Translations under genes and position numbers: made by a program
Assembly: GCA_014654535.1 (NCBI GenBank)
Contig: BNBA01000002.1
Location: 1 to 64,000, forward strand
Length of the DNA stretch: 64,000 nt
Source: Xanthomonas boreopolis
Lineage (GTDB): Bacteria > Pseudomonadota > Gammaproteobacteria > Xanthomonadales > Xanthomonadaceae
Direction of reading: 5' to 3'
Shown here: piece after piece, positions 9,202 through 17,504 of the stretch
Numbering within the stretch: position 1 is the stretch's first letter
How the letters are laid out: each line of letters opens with the position of its first letter
Notes under the pieces: generated by a model
What the model was told of the DNA's origin: nothing
Databases searched by the model: none
The model's input: the letters and a program-made list of their open reading frames with translations, nothing else

Positions 9202-9324
9202 CCGCCCTCCGGGCGCCTTCTCCCGCCCGCGGGAGAAGGAAGCGGCCCGGTATCCATCACGGCACGCGCGCTCGTCCCTTCTCCCGCTTGCGGGAGAAGG
9301 TGCCCCGAAGGGGCGGATGAGGGC
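9194..9324. repeat. 131-bp MITE-like palindromic element
   Basis: Perfect 14-bp terminal inverted repeats, GCCCTCATCCGCCC (9194-9207) and GGGCGGATGAGGGC (9311-9324). Inside each is a further palindrome, CCTTCTCCCGC...GCGGGAGAAGG (9216-9239 and 9277-9300), and a unique core of about 37 bp separates the halves. It fills the gap between the GH2 and GH3 genes. No transposase is present, so it would be non-autonomous. Confidence 0.8.
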
Positions 9325-9329
9325 GCCTT

Positions 9330-12053
9330 TCACTGCACAGCCTCCGCCGGCGCGCCCGCGAGCGTCGAGGCCAGGTCTCGGACCTGCAATGCCGCTTGCA
9401 GCTTTTCCAGCGCGGCGGCGCTGCGCACGTGCAGCGTCATCGGCTCGCCGGGCAGCAGGTCGAAGGCGTTGTCGGACAGTCGCGCGTCGTTGTCGCCGAA
9501 CGACAGCCAGACCTCGCGCGCCAGCACCGGGCTGGTCAGCGTCAGCGCGTAGCCGTCGCCGTCGGCCTTCCACTCGCTGCGCACCTGCGCCTGCGGCAGC
9601 GCCAGCCGCTTGGCCGCGTCGAAGAACACGGCCTGACGCGACAGCACGCGCTCGCCGTCGAGCAGCTCGAACACCGCGAACGTGCGCTTCGGATCGGCGC
9701 CCCGCAGCAGTTCCGCGTCGGCGTACTGCGCCACCCGCGTGCTGCTCAGCGGCGCCAGCCGCGCCGGCTGGGTGCGGGCGGACAGCACCTTGCCGTCGAA
9801 GTCCATCACCCGCATGCGCCACCGCGCCGCCAGCGGCGCGGTGCGGTCGGAGACCAGCGAGACCGTGGTGGTGCCGTCCTTGCGCAGCGCGGCGATCAGT
9901 TCAGGCGCATAGAAGCGGCGCGCGTGGAAGTGCAGCGCCTTCCAGCGGCCGTAGTAGTCCACGCTCGACCAGGACGCGACCGGCCACACGTCGTTGAGCT
10001 GCCAGTACAGCGAGCCCATCGACTGCGGGCGCGAGGCGCGCAGGTGCTCGGCGGCGATGGCGATGCCTTCGGCCTGCATCAGCTGGCTCAGGTAGACGAA
10101 GCTCTCGAAATCCTTCGGCTCGCCGAACTCGCGGCGGATGTACAGCAGCAGGCGCTGGTTGCCGTTGCCCTTGTCGAACTTCTGGTGCGCGCGCATCACC
10201 GGCGATTCCGGCTGCAGGTCGCCGTCCTGGGCGAAGGCGCGGATCGTGCGCATGTCCGGGAACGACTGCAGGCCGTACTCGGACATGAAGCGCGGGGTGA
10301 CGTTCATGTACTCGGTCACCGGCAGCGCGGGGCCGCCCCAGACCTTCCAGTAGTGCATGTCGCCGTCGTCGGTCTGGTCGGCCGGACCGTCGAAATCGGT
10401 GCCGGGCGAGGTCGCCCAATAGGGCGTGCCGGGCGAATACCGGGTGACCGCTTCGCGCAACACCGTGCCGAACAGCGTGGTCATGCCCATCTCGATGCGG
10501 CTGCGTTCCTCCGGGTCGAGCGACCGCTTGAACTCGACGCTGCCGCCCCAGTTCTCCCAGCCGGTCTGCACCTCGTTGTTGCCGCACCAGAGCACGATGC
10601 TGGGATGGCCGCGCAGGCGCTTGACCTGCTCGATCGCCTCCTGGCGGGTGTTCTCGCGGAACGCCACGTCATGCGGCGGCACCGCGCCGCCGAACATGAA
10701 GTCCTGCCAGATCATGATGCCGAGTTCGTCGGCGATCTCGTAGAAGCGATCGTCCTGGTAGTGCCCGCCGCCCCACATGCGCAGCATGTTCATGTTGGCG
10801 TCGCGCGCGTCCTGCAGCGTGCGCCGCATCGTGGCCTCGGTGACCCGGCTCGGGAAGCTGTCGAGCGGGATCAGGTTGGCGCCCTTGGCGAACACCGGGA
10901 TGCCGTTGATCACGAACTCCATGCTCTTGCCCCACGCGTCCTTCTGCCGGCGCAGCTCGACGGTGCGCAGGCCGACGACGCGGCGGAACTTCTGGGTGTC
11001 GCCGTTGGTGTCGCGCACACTGGCGACGAAGGTGTAGCGGTCCTGCGCGCCGTAGCCGGCCGGGTACCAGCGCTTCGGGTACGGGATGCGTACCGGCAGG
11101 TCGATCCGGTTGTCGCCCGGATCGACCGGGCGCTGCTCGACGGCGTGGACGACGGTGGCGCCGTCCGGGCCCAGCACGTCGAGGGTGATTTCCACCGCGC
11201 CGGCGACGCCGCTGGCGATCTGCAACTGCGCGCCGAGCTGGGCGACGCGCTCGTCCAGGCGCTTCTGCTCGATGTAAAGGTCCTCCACCCGCACGGCATC
11301 CCAGGCGTTGAGCTGCACGTCCTTCCAGATGCCGGCGTTGATGATGCGCGGGCCCCAGTCCCAGCCGAACTGGTACGGCGCCTTGCGCACGTAGATCGAG
11401 CTGTTGCGGCCCACCGGTTCGTCGCCGAACATCGAGTCGTAGGTGCCGGGCAGCCCGTAGGGCTGCTTGGCCAGCCACGGGCGGATCGCCTCGACCGGCG
11501 AACGGAAGGTGATCTCCAGCTGGTTGCGGCCGCGCTTGAGCAGCGGCTTCACGTCGGCGCTCCAGCGCCGGAACATGTTGTCGGCCTCGAGCAAGGGCTT
11601 GCCGTTGAGCTTGACCTCGGCCAGCGTGTCCAGGCCCTGGAACACCAGTTCGACGTGCTGGCGCGCCAGCAGCGCTGCGTCGGCCTCGAACTCGCCCCGG
11701 TACTGCCAGTCGCTCAGGCCCACCCACTGGATCTGCGCCTCGTTGTCGCGCAGGAACGGATCGGGCACCAGGCCGGCGGCGATGAGATCGCTCTGCACCG
11801 CACCCGGCACCTTGGCCGGCAGCCACTGCGCCGCCTTCGGATGCTGCCTGGCCTGCGCCTGGCCCGGCGCGAGCCGGACCTGCCAGCCGCTGTCCAGCAC
11901 TTGCGTGGACGGCGGCGCGGCGGAGGCCGGCAGGGCAAGCGCCAGTCCGACCAGGAGCGCCAGCGTGCCCGAAGGGGACCCCCCGGCGCCGTTGCGGACA
12001 GGTGCGGTCGCATGCACGGCGGTGCGGGAACGATGGCGTTGGGGTGCGGGCAT
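9330..12053 (-). CDS. nixH: GH2 beta-mannosidase (NixH-like)
   Basis: Exo-beta-mannosidase expected to hydrolyse the Man-beta-1,4-GlcNAc bond left after the alpha-mannoses are removed. The 907-residue protein has an N-terminal basic stretch, then a hydrophobic segment (about residues 30-46) ending ASAAP, read as a Sec signal. Jelly-roll and Ig-like domains come first, then the barrel with the acid/base in WCGNNEVQ (E494) and the nucleophile in FMSEYGLQS (E592). WDWGPR and MWGGGHYQDD are typical of the beta-mannosidase subgroup of GH2. Start at 12053; the first 29 residues precede the hydrophobic core, so a later start is possible. Only 20 nt separates it from the GH20 stop. Confidence 0.9.
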   Translation of the reverse strand: MPAPQRHRSRTAVHATAPVRNGAGGSPSGTLALLVGLALALPASAAPPSTQVLDSGWQVRLAPGQAQARQHPKAAQWLPAKVPGAVQSDLIAAGLVPDPFLRDNEAQIQWVGLSDWQYRGEFEADAALLARQHVELVFQGLDTLAEVKLNGKPLLEADNMFRRWSADVKPLLKRGRNQLEITFRSPVEAIRPWLAKQPYGLPGTYDSMFGDEPVGRNSSIYVRKAPYQFGWDWGPRIINAGIWKDVQLNAWDAVRVEDLYIEQKRLDERVAQLGAQLQIASGVAGAVEITLDVLGPDGATVVHAVEQRPVDPGDNRIDLPVRIPYPKRWYPAGYGAQDRYTFVASVRDTNGDTQKFRRVVGLRTVELRRQKDAWGKSMEFVINGIPVFAKGANLIPLDSFPSRVTEATMRRTLQDARDANMNMLRMWGGGHYQDDRFYEIADELGIMIWQDFMFGGAVPPHDVAFRENTRQEAIEQVKRLRGHPSIVLWCGNNEVQTGWENWGGSVEFKRSLDPEERSRIEMGMTTLFGTVLREAVTRYSPGTPYWATSPGTDFDGPADQTDDGDMHYWKVWGGPALPVTEYMNVTPRFMSEYGLQSFPDMRTIRAFAQDGDLQPESPVMRAHQKFDKGNGNQRLLLYIRREFGEPKDFESFVYLSQLMQAEGIAIAAEHLRASRPQSMGSLYWQLNDVWPVASWSSVDYYGRWKALHFHARRFYAPELIAALRKDGTTTVSLVSDRTAPLAARWRMRVMDFDGKVLSARTQPARLAPLSSTRVAQYADAELLRGADPKRTFAVFELLDGERVLSRQAVFFDAAKRLALPQAQVRSEWKADGDGYALTLTSPVLAREVWLSFGDNDARLSDNAFDLLPGEPMTLHVRSAAALEKLQAALQVRDLASTLAGAPAEAVQ

Positions 12054-12073
12054 AGGGGGTTCTCCTCGTGTCG

Positions 12074-14500
12074 TCAGCGCTTGGCGGGCGGCGCCTGCGC
12101 GGCTTGCTCGATCAGGTGGACGCCGCCGATCGCGTACAGCGGACCGGAGATCGGCGCGGTGAAGCGCAGGCACAGGTCGTGCACGCCGCTGCGCGGCGGC
12201 AGCGGCGCTTCCAGCACGAACTGCTCGCCGAGCGTGTCGCCGGCGGGCAGGGGGACCGACGCCAGCCGTTCGCCATCGCAGCCCTGCAGCACTTCCAGTT
12301 CGCCCTGCGGCGTGCTGGCCGGGTACTGGTGCACTTTCGACTGATCGTGCGCCAGGCCGAAGTTGCGCGCCAGCCGCGCCGCGTCGACGCGCACGGCGGC
12401 GATCCCGTCCAGGCGCGCCTGCGGGTACACCCAGCAGGCGTAGAACAGGTCGACGTTGTAGACCGGCGTATCGGCGCCGGGCATGTCCGGCAACAACGGC
12501 AGGCGCAGGCCGAGCTCGCCCTGGTCGTGGCAGTTGCGCAGGCCCTGCGTGTCGAGGCTGAGCAGCGACGGGCGGTCGAAGGTGCGACTGCGGGCGGCCG
12601 CCAGCGGGCGGCCGTCCTCGGTGAACACCGCGGCCTTGACCGTGGCCGGCAGCGTCACCGCGAACGGTGCGCCGTAGCGCGAGGACTGCAGGGTCGGTTC
12701 GCTGCCGTCGGTGGTATAGCGGATCTGCCCGAAGCCGGCCTGGTTGCCGAGCTTGACCATGGCCGGCGCGCCGGCCAGCACCGGGTTGGGACCGCCGTCG
12801 AGCGCGATGTCGGCGGCGAAGGCGCCGTCGCTGTAATCGATGCCGAGCGCGCGATAGCGTTGCAGCTGCGCCGGCAGGCGTCCCAGGAAACCCGCCCAGC
12901 CGCGCGCTGCCGCCGGCGACCAAGCGACCTCGGCCACCGCGTCGAGGCGCGGGAACAACGCATGGTCCACGTGCCAGGCCGAGGGGGTGTACTCGGTCCA
13001 CAGCGCGCCTTGCACGCCCAGTACGTGCCTGGCCTGCTCGGCGGTCAGCCCGGCCGGCACCGGGTCGAACTCGTAGACGCGCGACAGCGGCAGCGGGCCG
13101 ATGTGGCCGTTGGGTTCGTCGCTGCGCGTGGTCTGCAGGTAGTTGAGGTACATCCAGCCGGCGGGCGCCAGCACCACGTCGTGGCCGAGCTTGGCGGCCG
13201 CGACGGCGCCGTCCACGCCGCGCCAGGACATCACCGTGGCGCTGGCGGGCAGGCCGCCCTCGAGGATCTCGTCCCAGCCGATGAGGCGGCGTCCGTGCGC
13301 GGTGAGGTACTGCGCGAGCTGTTCGTTGAACCAGCCCTGCATCGCGTGCGCGTCCTTGACGCCGAGCTTGCGCATCTGCGCGCGGACTGCCGGGGAAGCC
13401 TCCCACTGGTCCTTGATGGCCTCGTCCCCGCCGATGTGGATGTAGGGCGAGGGGAACAGTTCGAGCAGTTCGTCGAGCACGCCGAAGATGAAATCCAGGC
13501 TGCGCTTGTCGGTGCCGAACAGGTAGGGATTCACGCCCCAGTCCACCGACACCGCCGGCCGCTCGCCGGTGACGCCGACCTCTTCCGGATACGCGGCCAC
13601 GGCGGCCTGGGCATGGCCGGGCATGTCGATCTCGGGAAGGATGGCGATGTGGCGCTCGGCGGCGTAGGCGACCAGTTCGCGGATCTGGTCCTGCGTGTAG
13701 AAGCCGCCGTAGCGCTGCGGCGTGCCGTGGCGGCCCGCGCCGGGCGGCGTGCGCCACGCGCCGACCTCGGTGAGCTTGGGATAGCGCTTGATCTCGATGC
13801 GCCAGCCCTGGTCGTCGGTGAGGTGCAGGTGCAGCACGTTGAGCTTGTGCTGGGCCATCGCGTCGATCACGTGCTTGACCGTGGCCACGTCGTGGAAGTG
13901 GCGGGCGACGTCGAGGTGCTGGCCGCGCCAGCCGAAGCGCGGCCAGTCGCGGATCGTCGCGGCCGGCACCGTCACCTCGCCCTTGCGCGCGTCCGGGGTC
14001 ATCAGCTGCCAGGCGCTGATCGCGCCGTAGAACAGGCCGGCGGCATCGCGCGCGGCGATGCGCATGCCCTGCTGGTCCACGTCGAGCGCGTAGCCTTCCT
14101 TCTGCTCCACCGGCGCCTGCGGATCGAGCTGCAGGCGGATGCTGCCGGGCGTCGCGGTGGCTTCGGTCTTCACCGCCAGGTCCAGCCCGCGCGTGCGCTG
14201 CAGCAGGCCGGCGAGGTAGCGGGCGCTGCGCAGCGCCGCATCGTCGCCGGCGGCCACCGAGATCGGCGTGCGCGGGCCGATGTCCAGCCTGCCGTTGTGG
14301 CGCTGGCTCTCCGCCGGGGCGGGGATCAGCGGCAGCGGCGGCGGCACGTGCGGGCCGGACTCCGCGTTGGGGAACGGTGGCGGATTGCCGGTATGGCGCT
14401 CGTCGCCGCAGCCGCCGAGCAGCACGGCGGCCAGCACGGCAAGCCCGAAGGCACGCAGGCGATGTGCGGTCATCGCGCGGGATGCAGAACGTGAGTTCAT
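12074..14500 (-). CDS. nixG: GH20 beta-N-acetylhexosaminidase lipoprotein (NixG-like)
   Basis: Releases terminal beta-GlcNAc from glycan antennae by substrate-assisted catalysis. The 808-residue product begins MNSRSASRAM and has a lipobox LLGGC (Cys31), so it is likely anchored in the outer membrane. The GH20b domain precedes the catalytic barrel with the DE pair in YIHIGGDEA (D359, E360), plus HLTDDQGWR and LPEIDMPGH. A C-terminal beta-rich extension (about residues 600-808) is longer than in minimal hexosaminidases. ATG 14500 is taken for its GGGGA-like ribosome-binding site; an internal ATG at 14473 would also keep the signal. It is close to the GH2 gene and 155 nt from the GH18 gene. Confidence 0.9.
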   Translation of the reverse strand: MNSRSASRAMTAHRLRAFGLAVLAAVLLGGCGDERHTGNPPPFPNAESGPHVPPPLPLIPAPAESQRHNGRLDIGPRTPISVAAGDDAALRSARYLAGLLQRTRGLDLAVKTEATATPGSIRLQLDPQAPVEQKEGYALDVDQQGMRIAARDAAGLFYGAISAWQLMTPDARKGEVTVPAATIRDWPRFGWRGQHLDVARHFHDVATVKHVIDAMAQHKLNVLHLHLTDDQGWRIEIKRYPKLTEVGAWRTPPGAGRHGTPQRYGGFYTQDQIRELVAYAAERHIAILPEIDMPGHAQAAVAAYPEEVGVTGERPAVSVDWGVNPYLFGTDKRSLDFIFGVLDELLELFPSPYIHIGGDEAIKDQWEASPAVRAQMRKLGVKDAHAMQGWFNEQLAQYLTAHGRRLIGWDEILEGGLPASATVMSWRGVDGAVAAAKLGHDVVLAPAGWMYLNYLQTTRSDEPNGHIGPLPLSRVYEFDPVPAGLTAEQARHVLGVQGALWTEYTPSAWHVDHALFPRLDAVAEVAWSPAAARGWAGFLGRLPAQLQRYRALGIDYSDGAFAADIALDGGPNPVLAGAPAMVKLGNQAGFGQIRYTTDGSEPTLQSSRYGAPFAVTLPATVKAAVFTEDGRPLAAARSRTFDRPSLLSLDTQGLRNCHDQGELGLRLPLLPDMPGADTPVYNVDLFYACWVYPQARLDGIAAVRVDAARLARNFGLAHDQSKVHQYPASTPQGELEVLQGCDGERLASVPLPAGDTLGEQFVLEAPLPPRSGVHDLCLRFTAPISGPLYAIGGVHLIEQAAQAPPAKR

Positions 14501-14621
14501 GGAGTGTCCCCGGTGGTTCGCGTGGCGCCCGATCGGGATCGGAGCGCGGACGTCATGCGGTGAAGTGATGGAGAGTACGTCGTGGAGCGGTCTGGTTCGA
14601 GTTGCAGGGCATCATGCCGGC

Positions 14622-14650
14622 AAGCCCCTCTCCCGCGGGGAGAGGGGCTT
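14622..14650 (-). terminator. Strong hairpin between GH18 and GH20 genes
   Basis: A 13-bp perfect stem, AAGCCCCTCTCCC / GGGAGAGGGGCTT, with a 3-nt loop starts 6 nt beyond the GH18 stop. No T-run follows on the minus strand, so it may be an attenuator or an RNA-stabilising hairpin rather than a full terminator. Confidence 0.5.
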
Positions 14651-14655
14651 CTTCC

Positions 14656-15708
14656 TCAACGCTCGGCCAGCGGCAGTTCGTCCCAAACCTTCGGGTCCTC
14701 GGCGCCCAGCACCCAGCAGCTGAAGCCCTGCAGCCCGTATTGCTTCACCAGGTCGTAGCGGGCGCGGAAGCTGCGCGCATCCGGGCGGAACACCCACTCG
14801 CGCATGTCGTCGCGGTAGAAGTAGAACCACGATTCCTGTTCCACCGGATCCCACTGCACGGTGGCGTTCTGCTCGATCGCCAGCGGGAACGACTCGTCGG
14901 CGTCGATGTAGGTGGCGGAGATGTTGGAGGCCTCGGTGCCGTCCTCCCTGACCGGGTCGCCGGTGTACCAGCGATAGCCGTAGGTGGCGATGCCCAGCGA
15001 CAGCTTCTCCTTCGGTACCTGGGTCAACGCGTACTCCAGGTGCTTCTTCATCCACGGCATGCCGTCGACCGGGCCGGGCGTGGTCCAGCGGGTGTGCTGG
15101 TCGTAGGTCATCAGGCTGATCAGGTCGGCGGCCTGGCCGAGCGCCTTCAGGTCGTACGGGCCGCGCCAGTATTCCCACATCCACTTTGCGAAACGGCCGC
15201 CCTCCGGATAGCCCGGCGCGTTCGGCACCACCGCCACCGACAGCGTCATGCCGGCCTTGTGCAGCGCCTCGGCGGTCTGCTTGACCATCAGGGTATAGGC
15301 GTCGCGATCGGTCCACGCGATGCTTTCGAAATCGAACTGGAAGCCCTTGTAGCCGCGCTGCCTGCCCTCGCGGACCAGGTACTCGTTCATCCGCTTCTTG
15401 GCCGTCTCGTCGTGCAGCAGCTTGTGGAAGCCCTCGCGGCCGGCGGTCATCGACAGGATCGGCGTGACCGGCAGCTTCTTCGCGCGCGCGATGCCGTAGA
15501 CGTAGTCGTTCGGGCCGCCGTTGACCAGGCCGTTGGCGTCCACGCCGTACCAGGTCGGCACCAGCACGTCGATCTTGTCGACGTTGGCCAGGAAGGAGTT
15601 GGTCGATTTCTGCGTGCCCATCAGATAGAACAGGGCGGTCGGGTTCTTGGCCATGGCCGGTGCGGCCAGGGCCAGCGCCAGCATCAGCGCGGACAGTCGC
15701 TTGATCAT
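14656..15708 (-). CDS. nixF: GH18 endo-beta-N-acetylglucosaminidase-like protein (NixF-like)
   Basis: Family 18 hydrolase. In this cluster it is expected to cut between the two GlcNAc residues of the N-glycan core or act on chitobiose-type linkages. The 350-residue protein starts MIKRLSALML with a Sec signal ending PAMAK. The catalytic signature is FQFDFES (D126, E128), a shortened form of the usual DxxDxDxE, with the substrate-assisting Asp and the acid Glu both kept. LMTYDQH further on is the usual downstream GH18 strand motif. It is 10 nt downstream of the GH29 gene, so probably co-translated. Endo activity is inferred from cluster position; a chitinase-like or spore-hydrolase-like GH18 would look similar. 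Confidence 0.85.
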   Translation of the reverse strand: MIKRLSALMLALALAAPAMAKNPTALFYLMGTQKSTNSFLANVDKIDVLVPTWYGVDANGLVNGGPNDYVYGIARAKKLPVTPILSMTAGREGFHKLLHDETAKKRMNEYLVREGRQRGYKGFQFDFESIAWTDRDAYTLMVKQTAEALHKAGMTLSVAVVPNAPGYPEGGRFAKWMWEYWRGPYDLKALGQAADLISLMTYDQHTRWTTPGPVDGMPWMKKHLEYALTQVPKEKLSLGIATYGYRWYTGDPVREDGTEASNISATYIDADESFPLAIEQNATVQWDPVEQESWFYFYRDDMREWVFRPDARSFRARYDLVKQYGLQGFSCWVLGAEDPKVWDELPLAER

Positions 15709-15718
15709 CGGTATTCCG

Positions 15719-17398
15719 TCAGCGGGGTGGGATGGGAGAAGAGAGCTCGATCCTGTAGGCCCAGGCGTGTTCGCCGACCGGCTTGGCCGGCAGGCGCAGG
15801 TGCAGGCCGTCGTCGCGTTGCTCGAACGGCACCTTGCGGCCGTCGGCCAGCAGCGTCACCGCGCGCACGCCGTCGGCCGGCTTGAGCGAACGGATCACCG
15901 CCTTGCCGTCCCGGGGCCAGCCCAGTTCGATCGCGTACAGCGCGCCGTCGCGCACGGTGAAGCGGAAATCCTCCGGCGTGTACGGCTTGGTCTTGGTGTC
16001 CTGGAAGCTGCCGCCCGCCACTTCGGTGGGGCCTTCGCCATAGGTGCGCCACGGCCGGCTGTCGTAGATCGCCTCGCCGTTGGTCTTAAGCCATTTGCCG
16101 ATGGCCAGCAGGATGTCGCGCTCGGTGTCCGGGATGCTGCCGTCGGCGCGCGGGCCGATGTTGAGCAACAGGTTGCCGTTCTTGGACACCACGTCGGCCA
16201 GCAGGTGGATGATGAACGTCGGCGACTTGTAGGTGTCGTTCTCGACGAAGCTCCACGAGGCGTCGCTGACCGAGGTGTCGGTCTGCCAGTGGGTCGGGTG
16301 GATGCCGGTGAGCTGGCCGCGCTCGATGTCCAGCGTGCCGGCGCCTTCCGCGAACGCGCCGAGCTTGTAGTTCACCACCACGCCGCCCTTGGCGGCGCCG
16401 CGGTTGTAGTAATAGGACAGCAGCGTCGGCAGCGTGCTGCGGAAGGTCGGGTGGGCGATCCACCAGTCGAAATAGACCAGGTCCGGGTCGTAGCGGTCGA
16501 TCAGCTCGGTGGTGCGTGCCAGCCAGTCGTCCAGCCAGGCCTGCGAGACCGGCGTCCAGTCGTTGGCGACGTCGCCGTCGTCCTTGCCGCGCAGCCGGAC
16601 CTGGGCCGGGCCGTACAGGTCCGCGTAGCGCGGGTCGTTGACGTCGGAATCGATCGCGCGGCCGCCGTCGAAGAACCAGTTGTGCTCGGCGCGATGCGAG
16701 GACAGGCCGAAGTGCAGGCCTTCGGCGCGGATCGCCTTGGACAGCTCGCCGAGCAGGTCGCGCTTCGGGCCCATCTTGGCCGCGGTCCAGTCGGAGAGGC
16801 GCGAGTCGTACAGCGCGAACCCGTCGTGGTGCTCGGCCACCGGCACCACGTAGCGCGCGCCGGCCTCGCGGAACAGCTTCGCCCAGGCCGCCGGGTCGAA
16901 CTTCGGCGCGGTGAACAGCGGCACCAGGTCCTTGTAGCCGTACGTCGCCTGCGGGCCGTAGGTGGCGATGTGGTGCTCGTATTCCTTCGAGCCCTTCTGG
17001 TACATGTTCCTGGAATACCACTCGTTGCCGAACGCCGGCACCGAGAACACGCCCCAGTGGATGAAGATGCCGAACTTGGCGTTGTCGTACCAGCCCGGCG
17101 ACCGGTATTGCTTGAGCGAGGTCCAGTCGGGGCGGAACGGCCCCTTGCGCGCGCCTTCGCCGGCCTCGCGCACCAAGCGCTCGCGTTCGGGCGCGTACTT
17201 GGCGGTGGCCTGCAGCCACTGCGCGTCGATCTGTTCGGGCGAAAGCGTGGCCGCGGTCGCCGCAGTGGGCGGATCGGCCGCGACCGCCGGGGATGCGGGG
17301 AGTGCGAGCAGCATGGCAAGGGCGTACGCCAGGGCCCTGCGTGCGGTTCCGGAGGCGCGGAGGGATGCGTCTGCGGCGGGGCAGGGATCGATCGTCAT
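15719..17398 (-). CDS. nixE: GH29 alpha-L-fucosidase (NixE-like)
   Basis: Retaining alpha-L-fucosidase, expected to remove core alpha-1,3-fucose or antennary fucose. The 559-residue product has a basic N terminus, a hydrophobic core (about residues 22-36) and a cleavage region PAVAAD. Family motifs are FGIFIHWG, EHHDGFALY, and VYFDWW with the nucleophile D311; the C-terminal beta-sandwich begins near GEAIYDSRPW. It is the first hydrolase after the receptor gene at 17505 and is separated from it by a strong intrinsic terminator, so it may have its own promoter in 17399-17456 or depend on readthrough. The symbol is assigned from gene order. Confidence 0.9.
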   Translation of the reverse strand: MTIDPCPAADASLRASGTARRALAYALAMLLALPASPAVAADPPTAATAATLSPEQIDAQWLQATAKYAPERERLVREAGEGARKGPFRPDWTSLKQYRSPGWYDNAKFGIFIHWGVFSVPAFGNEWYSRNMYQKGSKEYEHHIATYGPQATYGYKDLVPLFTAPKFDPAAWAKLFREAGARYVVPVAEHHDGFALYDSRLSDWTAAKMGPKRDLLGELSKAIRAEGLHFGLSSHRAEHNWFFDGGRAIDSDVNDPRYADLYGPAQVRLRGKDDGDVANDWTPVSQAWLDDWLARTTELIDRYDPDLVYFDWWIAHPTFRSTLPTLLSYYYNRGAAKGGVVVNYKLGAFAEGAGTLDIERGQLTGIHPTHWQTDTSVSDASWSFVENDTYKSPTFIIHLLADVVSKNGNLLLNIGPRADGSIPDTERDILLAIGKWLKTNGEAIYDSRPWRTYGEGPTEVAGGSFQDTKTKPYTPEDFRFTVRDGALYAIELGWPRDGKAVIRSLKPADGVRAVTLLADGRKVPFEQRDDGLHLRLPAKPVGEHAWAYRIELSSPIPPR

Positions 17399-17456
17399 GG
17401 GAACTGCACTCCTTGTCGTTGAAGTGCCGGCCGGGATGCCGGCCGGTACCGGGGAT

Positions 17457-17495
17457 AAAAAAGGCGCGCCACCGAAGGGAGGGAGGTGGCGCGCC
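17457..17495 (-). terminator. Rho-independent terminator after the receptor gene
   Basis: On the minus strand an 11-bp stem (GGCGCGCCACC / GGTGGCGCGCC, loop 11 nt) is followed directly by six T residues (A57-A62 on the plus strand). It starts 10 nt past the receptor stop and 59 nt before the GH29 start. It would lower hydrolase transcription relative to the receptor. Confidence 0.85.
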
Positions 17496-17504
17496 AGAAC
17501 CCTA

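Noticed and set aside
9330..13757. Fusion of GH2 with a 568-residue N-terminal extension
   Set aside because: The extension is the shadow of the GH20 gene; the GH2 signal peptide begins at 12053.
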